Positions 6,750-14,173 of a DNA stretch of 64,000 nucleotides are shown here, piece after piece. Below the pieces are notes generated by a model. The model was not told the DNA's origin. It searched no databases and saw only the letters and a program-made list of their open reading frames with translations. Position numbers and translations under genes: made by a program. Within the stretch, counting starts at the first letter, position 1. Every line of letters starts with the position of its first letter. The stretch comes from Hyphomicrobiales bacterium (GTDB lineage: Bacteria; Pseudomonadota; Alphaproteobacteria; Rhizobiales; Rhizobiaceae): positions 310,001 to 374,000 of the forward strand of contig UBNV01000003.1 of the NCBI GenBank assembly GCA_900466945.1. Reading direction: 5' to 3'.

Positions 6750-9721
6750 CTGCGCCTCCTGAAAAGGCTCAAAAGCCGTTGAGTGAAGCCGGCGGCGGCG
6801 CTGGGAGGCCCTCCGCCGCCGGCATGACGGGCGAGCGCCTGGAAGAACTGTCCGATCACCACGCGCGCCGCGCCGTCAAGAAGTCGGCCACCCACAGAGG
6901 CAACCTTGCCGCCGATCGCGGCCTCATATCGATAGTCGATGCGGGTGCCGGTCGCCGTTTCCGTCAGCGTGACACGGCCCGTGCCGCGACCAGAACCGAG
7001 TGCGCCCTCCGTGCCGCCGGACAGCGTGACCGCTTCAGGTGCCACCATGTCGGAGAGGCGGATGTCGGCGCGGTATCGGCCCTTGACCGGACCGATGCCG
7101 AGCGTGACCTCGGCGCGGAAATGCGTGTCGGAGACCTTTCGGACCTCGTGCGCGCCGGGAATGATAGCCTTCAGCGTGTTCGGGTCGAGCAGCATCGTCC
7201 AGACGGACTCGCGGGTGGCAACGACGTCGGCCGAGCCCGAGCCCGTCAGCAAGCGTTCTCCGGAGGCGCCGGTGGCGACGGGGGTCGAATCCTGAGGTCT
7301 CGACGGCGGGCGCTCCTCGCCATAGAGCCATTCGCTGACTCGGCTTGGCGACAGCGGCAGCCGGATGTCCTCGACCCCGAGCGCATCGGCGACGGCATTG
7401 GCGATGCAGACCGGCGTCGACATGCAATTGCCCTCGCCGACGCCCTTTGCGCCAAGCGGCGTGAAGGGCGATGGCGTCTCGTGATGGAGGATCAGCGGCT
7501 CCGGCATCTCCATGACGGTCGGGATGAGGTAGTCGGCGAGCGTGCCGGTCAGGAAACTGCCGTCGCCGCCATAGGCATATTCCTCGTAGAGTGCGGCACC
7601 GACGGCTTGGGCGAAGCCGCCGCGGACCTGGCCGTCGACCATGCCGGGATGCAGGATGCGGCCGCAGTCATGCATCGTTACATAGCGGTCGATGCGGACC
7701 TGGCCGGTCGCCCGGTCGATCTCCACGCCGCATATGTCGAAGATGAAGCCATGGCAAAGCGACGAGTTGATGCCGTCCGCTGCAGTCGGCGCCTCGAGTT
7801 GCTCCGGCGTCCAGAAAACCGTCTCGCGGATGGTCTGGCCGGTTCCATCAGGCAGGGTGCCTGGCGCCCAATGGCTTGCAGCCGCCACACGCCCGAAGGA
7901 GATGGCATTGTCCGGATTGTCGCGATCGAAAAGCTTTCCGGCTTTGAAGTCGATGCGATTCGCCGTGACATTGAGCTGGCTTGCGGCGATCGCTGCAAGA
8001 CGGTCCCTGATACGGTCGGCAGCAAGGGCCGCGGCGCCGGCGACGGCTGCAGCAAACCGGCTTGCATAATTGCCCGAGGCAATGGACCAGGCATCGCGCG
8101 CCGTGTCGAGTTCGGTATTGACGCGCACGGCCTCCAGGGGAAGGCCGAGCCGCTCGGCGACGACCTGCGCCAGAACGGTGCGATGGCCCTGGCCCTGCGG
8201 TACTGACGCGACGTTGACGGTGACGGAGCCGAGTGGGTCGATGGCCACCGTTGCGACGGATTGGGCGCCGTTTTTCGGACCCGCCTTTGCCCGTTCCTCC
8301 GGCGTGAGGACCGTTGTGATATAGCCCATGTTGGAGACGCTAGGCTCGACAACCGTCGCATAGCCGATGCCGTAGAGGCGCCCTTCGGCACGCGCTTGAT
8401 CCCTTCGCAGCCTCAGAGCCTCCAGGCCGCCTTCGGCACAGGCGCGGTCGATTGCGGTTTGATAGTCGCCCGAATCCAAAAGCCCGCCGGTCGCTGTGCG
8501 ATAGGGAAACGCGTCGGCCGGCACGAGGTTGCGGCGGATGATTTGAAGCCTGTCGAGGCCAAGTTCGTCGGCGATCTTGTGGACGAGCCGTTCGAGCGCG
8601 AAGTAGACCTGTGGTCCGCCGAAGCCGCGGTTGAGCCCCGTCGGCGTCTTGTTGGTGAGCACGACGCGGTTGCGGATGGCGACGTTTTCGATCGCATAGG
8701 CGCCGGTCATGTTGCCATGCATGCGGTAGAGGGTCGCCGGCTCCGGTGCGCGGAGATGCGCGCCGCAATCTTCCAGTTGATCCCAGCAGAGTGCTGTGAT
8801 GCGGCCGTCGGCGGCAACGGCCGCCTCGAGCGTCGTGACACGGTTGGTCGCCGAAACGGAGGCCGTCAGGTGTTCGAGCCGGTCCTCGATCCATTTCACC
8901 GGCCGTCCTGCAACGCGGGCGGCGACGGCGGCGAGGATCACATAGGGAAAGACGCCCTGCTTGATGCCGAAGGAGCCGCCGGCATCGGGCGGCGTGCGCA
9001 GCCGCATGCGGTTGCCGGGCACGTTCAGCGCGCGGGAAATCACGGCATGGATCGAGAACGGGCCCTGGAAATTCGCCGTGACGTCATAGGCGTCCTCACC
9101 GGGATCGTATTCAGCGATGACACCGTAGGTCTCGATGGGCGTGCAGGAGTTGCGGGGATAAGCGATACGGATGGAAATGCGGTGGTCGGCAGTCGCAAGC
9201 GCTGCTTCTGGGTCCCCATAGCGAAAGCTGCGCTCGTTGATGAGGTTGGTGCCGAGCGAGGGATGCAAGACCGGCGCGTCTGTTGCGAGTGCCCTCTCTG
9301 GATCGACAATGGCGACCAGGGTCTCGTACTCGACCTCGATCAGATCGAGCGCATCCTCTGCAACATAGCGGTTCTCGGCAACGACGAGGGCCACGGGTTC
9401 ACCGACATAGCGTACCCGGTCCCGGGCGATCGGCCAGCATTCGACATTCGCCTTGACCCCCACGGTCATGCTGCGGGTGAGCCGCGCAACGTCGTCCCCG
9501 GTCAGCACGGCGGAGACGCCGGGCAGGGCACTGGCAGCAGACGTATTGATCGCACGGATTTCGGCATGGCCATGCGGCGAGCGCAGGATCGCCAGATGGG
9601 CGGTGTCGCGCCGGACGGGCAGGTCGTCGATGTAGCGGCCGCGGCCGGTCAGAAGTCCGGCATCCTCGACACGTTCCACGGTCCGGCCGATCAGGCCGCC
9701 CGCCGTCTCCAAACTCTTCAT
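6746..9721 (-). CDS. Molybdenum hydroxylase large (molybdopterin) subunit with C-terminal CoxG-like domain fusion
   Basis: A 991-residue catalytic subunit of the xanthine dehydrogenase family. Mo-cofactor motifs are AGGSFGIKQG (most relatives have GGGFG), NRGFGGPQ, and the loop GAKGVGEGN carrying the catalytic glutamate. The CO-dehydrogenase active-site loop with its cysteine is absent, so this is not CoxL. After the Mo domain, about residues 826-966 form a second domain resembling CoxG/SRPBCC proteins (start SGSADVVATRESVWTMLLDP), usually a separate protein that helps maturation or membrane recruitment. ATG 9721 is preferred to the in-frame GTG at 9736 because GGGAGGAG precedes it at good spacing. 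Neighbouring ligase and crotonase genes suggest an aromatic or heteroaromatic acid or its CoA ester as substrate. Confidence 0.9.
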   Translation of the reverse strand: MKSLETAGGLIGRTVERVEDAGLLTGRGRYIDDLPVRRDTAHLAILRSPHGHAEIRAINTSAASALPGVSAVLTGDDVARLTRSMTVGVKANVECWPIARDRVRYVGEPVALVVAENRYVAEDALDLIEVEYETLVAIVDPERALATDAPVLHPSLGTNLINERSFRYGDPEAALATADHRISIRIAYPRNSCTPIETYGVIAEYDPGEDAYDVTANFQGPFSIHAVISRALNVPGNRMRLRTPPDAGGSFGIKQGVFPYVILAAVAARVAGRPVKWIEDRLEHLTASVSATNRVTTLEAAVAADGRITALCWDQLEDCGAHLRAPEPATLYRMHGNMTGAYAIENVAIRNRVVLTNKTPTGLNRGFGGPQVYFALERLVHKIADELGLDRLQIIRRNLVPADAFPYRTATGGLLDSGDYQTAIDRACAEGGLEALRLRRDQARAEGRLYGIGYATVVEPSVSNMGYITTVLTPEERAKAGPKNGAQSVATVAIDPLGSVTVNVASVPQGQGHRTVLAQVVAERLGLPLEAVRVNTELDTARDAWSIASGNYASRFAAAVAGAAALAADRIRDRLAAIAASQLNVTANRIDFKAGKLFDRDNPDNAISFGRVAAASHWAPGTLPDGTGQTIRETVFWTPEQLEAPTAADGINSSLCHGFIFDICGVEIDRATGQVRIDRYVTMHDCGRILHPGMVDGQVRGGFAQAVGAALYEEYAYGGDGSFLTGTLADYLIPTVMEMPEPLILHHETPSPFTPLGAKGVGEGNCMSTPVCIANAVADALGVEDIRLPLSPSRVSEWLYGEERPPSRPQDSTPVATGASGERLLTGSGSADVVATRESVWTMLLDPNTLKAIIPGAHEVRKVSDTHFRAEVTLGIGPVKGRYRADIRLSDMVAPEAVTLSGGTEGALGSGRGTGRVTLTETATGTRIDYRYEAAIGGKVASVGGRLLDGAARVVIGQFFQALARHAGGGGPPSAAAGFTQRLLSLFRRRR

Positions 9722-9811
9722 GTGCTCCTCCCGCACCCGTTGGTGTCGGGGTGCCGTGGGAGAAGGGTGAAGGAGGGAGCCCGATCGGGCGATACCGCCG
9801 CGTATCAGACC

Positions 9812-10678
9812 TTACCGAGGAGTCTCAAAATCGTCGCCTGAGAGCCGGCTGACGGTGCGGAAGATGCTCGGCGAGGAGCCGGCATGATCGTGGAAGAAGC
9901 GCGAAAAATGAGCCGGTACGGAAAAGCCGAGCTGGTCGCCGATCGCCGCGAAACTTTCCGTTCCATCGGCAACGGCGGACACCGCCCGTTCCAGGCGCTG
10001 CACATTGAGGAAGACCCGCGGCGTTACACCCAGCGATGTCTCGAACAGCCGGAAGAAATGCGCCCGGGACAGCCCGATATCGGTCGCGAGAAGATCGAGA
10101 TCGGCGATCTCGCCAGGTGCCGCCTTCATGCGCTCGACGGCCTTGCGGATACGAAAGTCGAGCAGCGGGCGTGATGCGAGATCGCGGATCGAATTGGGCA
10201 CGGCCCGCCAGTCGGCGAAGCGTTCGATGACGGCGACCATCAGTTCACCGAGAAGCACCTCATGCACTTCGGCGCTGTTGGGCTCCTTCACCATGGCCTC
10301 CGCAAGCGTGCGTGCGCGCGAACGGATGTCGGGGGTGATCGAGCCGACATTCGAGGCGAAGAAGTCGGGGGCGTGGCTTGCCGCCCAATTCGGCCGGAAA
10401 TGGCCGAGCCATTGCGGCTCGATGTAGAGCGCCAGGATCACCGTCTTCGGTCGCGCTTGGTCATGCGCATAGGCATGCGGCTCCCAGGCATTGATCAGAA
10501 CGGCGCTTTCGTCCGTGAGAGGCACGAGCCGGTCGCGCACTGAAAACTGCGTGTCTGCACCCTCGACCTTCAACAGCACATGGCAATGCGGATGCGCGTG
10601 TCGCACCAGGGGCCGATCCATATCCAGCAGCGCCACTCTCCCGAAGCGACCACGTGCGATGCGTAAAGCATTCGACAT
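9812..10678 (-). CDS. AraC-family transcriptional regulator
   Basis: A 288-residue regulator with an N-terminal cupin-like ligand domain (histidine-rich HAHPHCHVLLKVEG near residues 27-40) and a C-terminal double helix-turn-helix: LLATDIGLSRAHFFRLFE and FAAIGDQLGFSVPAHFSRFF. It lies 90 bases upstream of the hydroxylase large-subunit gene on the same strand and is the obvious candidate activator of that catabolic block, with an aromatic acid as probable effector (inference). The ribosome-binding site is weak. A possible promoter TTGTAG-16-CAATAT lies in the 55 bases before it, so it may be transcribed apart from the sugar genes upstream. Confidence 0.88.
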   Translation of the reverse strand: MSNALRIARGRFGRVALLDMDRPLVRHAHPHCHVLLKVEGADTQFSVRDRLVPLTDESAVLINAWEPHAYAHDQARPKTVILALYIEPQWLGHFRPNWAASHAPDFFASNVGSITPDIRSRARTLAEAMVKEPNSAEVHEVLLGELMVAVIERFADWRAVPNSIRDLASRPLLDFRIRKAVERMKAAPGEIADLDLLATDIGLSRAHFFRLFETSLGVTPRVFLNVQRLERAVSAVADGTESFAAIGDQLGFSVPAHFSRFFHDHAGSSPSIFRTVSRLSGDDFETPR

Positions 10679-10733
10679 TGCTTAAATATTGGGTTGTTCC
10701 GCAGAAACTACAAGTTCGAAAGAGCTTTCCCGC

Positions 10734-11765
10734 TCAAGACGGGTGTTGATCGGAAGTCTTCAGGCCGACGAGCCTGAGCCTTCGGAGAACTTCCTGGGGT
10801 GCCGGCGCCCGCCACACGGTCTGGAAGCACTCCACCACATTGCTTGCGGTGACCGCAAGGCCGGGAAGCGCGACCCAGTCGGGGGCAGGCCTGCCGAGGA
10901 GCGCGGTCACTGTGATGGAGGCTGCGCTCTCACCCTGGCGGAACGGCTGCTGGGCGGCAATCGCGACAAGGGGATCGCTGGCAGCAAGGCCGATCGCCGC
11001 CGCATGACCGAGATCCACGGTCGTCATCGGAATCTTGCGCCCGAGCGTTTTGAGAACGCCGGCGGCCATCATTGCCGGCGTGTCCCAGACCACAAAAAGG
11101 CCGGCGAGATCCGGATGGGCTTCGGCAAGAGCGCGCGTGGTTGCGGCAACTGCCGACAGGGATGGAAACCGCTGGACGCGCAGAGACACGTCCGGACGGT
11201 TGACCTGCATCCATTTCACGAAGGCGATTTCCCGCTCGTTGGTCGCGAAGAAATCGGCGTCGTAGCCGAGCACGCCGACCTCCGCACCATCAGGCAGATG
11301 CGGCGACAGGCCTTCCGCGGCGATCTTGCCGAGGCCGAAATTGTCGGCCGAGACGAGGGAGATGTAGTCCTTTCCCGGAAGAAGTCCGGTCGGCGCGTTG
11401 TCGAGAAGGATGAGCTTTATGCCGGCCGCAGACACGCGCGCATGGGCGGCCGCCACTTTCGAATTGGCGACGGGCAGGGATATGATGGCATCGGGTGCTT
11501 CCTCGATCAGCCGCCCGAGTGCCTCGATCTGGACCTCCGGCGTGAAGGCGCAGTCGATCACGTCAATGACCGCAACCCCGCAATTTCCGAGCATGCCGAT
11601 GATGCCGGAAAGCTGCTGTTTGGCCCAGTCGCTTTCGAGCGTGTGCAAAACGACGGCGACCCGCAAGCCTCCTGCCCGCGCCCGCTCCATGTCCTCCGGC
11701 AGCAGCAGAACCCGCTCGGGCGCCGATGCCCGCTCCCCATGAGGGCCGAGACCCGCAATCGTCAT
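10734..11765 (-). CDS. Periplasmic-binding-protein-like sugar-binding protein without a signal peptide
   Basis: A 343-residue type I periplasmic-binding fold protein. It is visibly a paralogue of the secreted binding protein at 14174-15295: LDNAPTGLLPGKDYISLV here matches MDNVPTGFEAGKDYVSVV there, and FFATNERE / VVWDTPA match FFVTKQRY / AVWDVPA. Unlike that protein it has no signal peptide: the N-terminus is short, polar and charged, and ATG 11765 has a strong GAGGAGG site, so a missed leader is unlikely. It should therefore be cytoplasmic. It starts 10 bases after the ROK regulator's stop codon and is co-transcribed with it. A role in sensing or buffering the transported sugar is inference. 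It lacks a helix-turn-helix, so it is not a LacI regulator. Confidence 0.85.
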   Translation of the reverse strand: MTIAGLGPHGERASAPERVLLLPEDMERARAGGLRVAVVLHTLESDWAKQQLSGIIGMLGNCGVAVIDVIDCAFTPEVQIEALGRLIEEAPDAIISLPVANSKVAAAHARVSAAGIKLILLDNAPTGLLPGKDYISLVSADNFGLGKIAAEGLSPHLPDGAEVGVLGYDADFFATNEREIAFVKWMQVNRPDVSLRVQRFPSLSAVAATTRALAEAHPDLAGLFVVWDTPAMMAAGVLKTLGRKIPMTTVDLGHAAAIGLAASDPLVAIAAQQPFRQGESAASITVTALLGRPAPDWVALPGLAVTASNVVECFQTVWRAPAPQEVLRRLRLVGLKTSDQHPS

Positions 11766-11775
11766 TCAATCCTCC

Positions 11776-13128
11776 TCATACGTCCGGCGGCCGGACCATA
11801 TCCCCCTTGATGACCTTTCGCCGGGCAATTTCCTTTTTCATCTCCTGGAAAAGCGGATGCGCCTGAGGCTGCCCGGCCATGATCCAGTCTTTCAGCATCG
11901 GTGGTGCGAACAGCCCCTCGGACGCAACGATTGCGGCCCCGACAAGACCTGAAGAGCTGCCCATCTGGGAGCGGATGATCTGCATGTCGCGGCTGACGAG
12001 AGGGTGGCAGGCACCGTAGATGGCCTCCCGCGCGGAGGCGAGAAGAATGTCATTGGTCTGCGCGATCGAGCCGGACAGCACGATAAGCGCGGGGTTCAGC
12101 ATGTTGGCGAGCGTCGCGACCACCTGACCGATCAGCCGGCCGCTCTGGGCCAGGATATCGATGGCGGCGGCATCGCCCATCTGTGCGGCCTGGGCGACTT
12201 CCAGCGCCGTGATCTCGGTGCCGCGTCGAACGAGCTCGGCAAGTATCGGGCTGGTGCCGTTTTCTGCTGCCAGCCTGCCATCCTGGGCAATGTGGTCCGA
12301 CCCCGCCATCGCCTCCAGCGTGCCCGTCCTGTCGCCGACAGTGACCGGAACAGAACCGATGAGGCCAACGGCCCCCTGTGCGCCACGAAAGAGAATTCCG
12401 TCGCTTGCCAGCCCGGCCCCGATGCGTTTGCCGACCTTGACGAACATCATGGTGCGCTGATTGCGCCCGGCTCCGGCATGCAGTTCGCCCATCGTCATGG
12501 TCTCGACGCTGGAACGGAGCCAGACGGGTGCATCAAAGGCCCCAACGAGTGTTTCGACAAGCGGAAAACTCTCCCAGCCAGGCAGAACGCCAGGCGTGGC
12601 GCGTTGGAAAAGCGTCTCGGCACCGTCGGAGACGGCGCCTGGAACGGAAATGGAGATGCCGTAGAGCTGGATGTCCGAATGCCGTTCGAGGATCCAGCGA
12701 AAAAGCGTGACCAGACGATCGGCGAGGGCCGACACCGGTTGGCTGAGTTCGGTCGCCTCGTGATGCTCCATGAGCAGGGAGCCGCCGAGATCGGCAATCC
12801 CGACGCCGAGCGCGGTTTGGTCGAGCGTGGCAACGAGGATCCGGCCACGATCTGCGGCAAAACGCACAAGGCGCGGCGCGCGCCCACCGGATGCGGTCGC
12901 AAGTTCGCTTTCGTCGACCAGACCGAGTTCGCCGAGCGTACCCAAGCGGTCTGCGACGACCGCGCGGCCGAGTTCACTCTGGCGCTCGATTTCCTGGCGT
13001 GTGGCGGCCTGTTCTGTCCGCACCAGATTGAGAATCTCGACAAGGCTCGGCGCCGCGGTCTCGGTGACGCGCGGCCGACCTTTGCGGCGGGGAGCGGCGT
13101 CATTTGCCGCAGTTGCCGTCGTCGCCAT
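11776..13128 (-). CDS. ROK-family transcriptional regulator with degenerate ROK domain
   Basis: A 450-residue protein with an N-terminal winged helix (about residues 28-80: RQEIERQSELGRAVVADRL) and a ROK fold (IADLGGSLL, GISISVPG, AGRNQRTMMFVKVGKRIGAG). Two hallmarks are missing. The zinc site CxCGxxGC is replaced by VTVGDRTGTLEAMAG, and the sugar-contact ENDAN motif is replaced by RSSVETMTMGE. It also carries a C-terminal extension of about 40 residues beyond the ROK core. ROK regulators usually repress sugar genes and release DNA on binding the sugar. It is divergent from the sugar operon at 13316 and heads an operon with the signal-less binding protein, so it is the likely controller of both. 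Confidence 0.87.
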   Translation of the reverse strand: MATTATAANDAAPRRKGRPRVTETAAPSLVEILNLVRTEQAATRQEIERQSELGRAVVADRLGTLGELGLVDESELATASGGRAPRLVRFAADRGRILVATLDQTALGVGIADLGGSLLMEHHEATELSQPVSALADRLVTLFRWILERHSDIQLYGISISVPGAVSDGAETLFQRATPGVLPGWESFPLVETLVGAFDAPVWLRSSVETMTMGELHAGAGRNQRTMMFVKVGKRIGAGLASDGILFRGAQGAVGLIGSVPVTVGDRTGTLEAMAGSDHIAQDGRLAAENGTSPILAELVRRGTEITALEVAQAAQMGDAAAIDILAQSGRLIGQVVATLANMLNPALIVLSGSIAQTNDILLASAREAIYGACHPLVSRDMQIIRSQMGSSSGLVGAAIVASEGLFAPPMLKDWIMAGQPQAHPLFQEMKKEIARRKVIKGDMVRPPDV

Positions 13129-13200
13129 GACTTCTTCCTTCCGGCGGATTCGCCCTCTCCGTTCTTATTAAGGCGGAGGCTTCCGACTGGCAACATCGAT

Positions 13201-13223
13201 CTTTTGTATTAAATCAGCAAAAG
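13201..13223. promoter_or_regulatory. Inverted repeat, candidate ROK-regulator operator
   Basis: CTTTTG-N11-CAAAAG in an A/T-rich part of the divergent region, 26 bases upstream of the predicted -35 box of the sugar operon. Its 23-base span suits a dimeric winged-helix regulator. Being between the ROK gene and the operon it probably controls, it is a reasonable operator candidate, but no experimental or comparative support is available here. Confidence 0.4.
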
Positions 13224-13248
13224 TATGCTTAGTTGTGCAGTTAAATAA

Positions 13249-13277
13249 TTGACATGCACTTTTTATGGACGTAAGAC
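13249..13277 (+). promoter_or_regulatory. Sigma70-type promoter of the sugar uptake/catabolism operon
   Basis: TTGACA (13249-13254), a 17-base spacer, then TAAGAC (13272-13277): a perfect -35 box with an acceptable -10 box. Transcription would begin near 13284, about 30 bases before the ribosome-binding site GGGAGGAGG of the first gene. This also rules out the in-frame ATG at 13265 as the start of that gene. Confidence 0.7.
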
Positions 13278-13315
13278 GGCTCGCACATCAACACGGTCAC
13301 TGGGAGGAGGCGCCG

Positions 13316-14128
13316 ATGTCGAACTTCAAGCTCGCCTATCATGCGAACTGCTGGGGCAGCCTTGGCGGAGATGCGGTCGGCGTCACGTCAATCACCAATC
13401 TCGCCTACCGCACCTTTGGCGACATGCGCCGGGCCTTCGCGGACATCGCGTCGGTGGGTTATGAGGGCGTCGAGCTCTTCGATGGCAACCTTCTCGATTT
13501 CGGCGTGGACGACATGCGGGCCCTGCTCGGCGACAACGGGCTGACGCTCGTGGCGACCTATGCCGGCGGCAACTTCATCTTCGACGACATTCTGCCGGAG
13601 GAACTGGCCCGGGTGACCCGCGCGGCGGATCGCGCCGCCGAGCTCGGCGCCCCGCATCTCGTCGTCGGTGGTGGCGCCAAGCGCTTCGATGGCATCCGCG
13701 AGGCCGACTATCACAAGCTTGCAGCCGCGCTCGACCGCGTGAAGGAAATCGCCGAGGCGCGCGGTCTTACCGCCCATTACCACCCGCATCTATCGACCAT
13801 CGTCGAGGGACCGGCCGAGGTGCGCAAGATCTTTGCGCTTACCGGCATTCATTTCTGCCCGGACACGGCCCATCTCGCCGCTGCCGGAGGAGATCCCGCC
13901 GCGCTCGTCCGCGAGCATGCGGCACGTATCTCCTATGTCCATCTCAAGGGTTTCCAGAAGGAGCCCTTCGCCTTCACACCGATCGATCGCGGCGACGTGC
14001 CGACGGACGACATCATCGCGGCCCTTCGGGAGGTTGGCTTCGATGGCTGGGTCTGCACGGAGCTCGATTCGTGGTCTGACCCACTCGAAGGTGCGAAGGC
14101 GAGCATGACCTATCTCAAATCGGCCTGA
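13316..14128 (+). CDS. Sugar phosphate isomerase/epimerase-like TIM-barrel protein (xylose-isomerase-like)
   Basis: A 270-residue AP-endonuclease-2 / xylose-isomerase-like TIM barrel. Likely metal-binding positions are visible in GVELFDGN, HYHPHLST, FCPDTAHLA, YVHLKGFQ and CTELDSW near the C-terminus. Relatives include inosose dehydratase-like, epimerase and 3-keto-sugar lyase enzymes. The reaction cannot be read from sequence, but pairing with a Gfo/Idh/MocA dehydrogenase in the same operon suggests it acts on a keto-sugar or keto-inositol. ATG 13316 follows GGGAGGAGG; an earlier in-frame ATG (13265) lies between the promoter boxes and is rejected. First gene of the operon. Confidence 0.88.
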   Translation: MSNFKLAYHANCWGSLGGDAVGVTSITNLAYRTFGDMRRAFADIASVGYEGVELFDGNLLDFGVDDMRALLGDNGLTLVATYAGGNFIFDDILPEELARVTRAADRAAELGAPHLVVGGGAKRFDGIREADYHKLAAALDRVKEIAEARGLTAHYHPHLSTIVEGPAEVRKIFALTGIHFCPDTAHLAAAGGDPAALVREHAARISYVHLKGFQKEPFAFTPIDRGDVPTDDIIAALREVGFDGWVCTELDSWSDPLEGAKASMTYLKSA

Positions 14129-14173
14129 CGGCCGCGACCGGGGCGCATGCCCCACTTTCGGGAGGAGAAAGTG

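Noticed and set aside
6746-9721. Aerobic carbon monoxide dehydrogenase (CoxL)
   Set aside because: The CoxL active-site loop with its cysteine is absent; NRGFGGPQ fits the broader hydroxylase family.
6737-9841. Two long + strand frames opposite the hydroxylase large subunit
   Set aside because: No recognisable domains; exactly mirror the codons of a well-supported large gene on the other strand.
10734-11765. LacI-type transcriptional repressor
   Set aside because: It has the ligand-binding fold but no N-terminal helix-turn-helix.
13265-13315. Earlier in-frame ATG for the TIM-barrel gene
   Set aside because: It lies between the -35 and -10 boxes, upstream of the predicted transcription start, and ATG 13316 has a strong GGGAGGAGG site.
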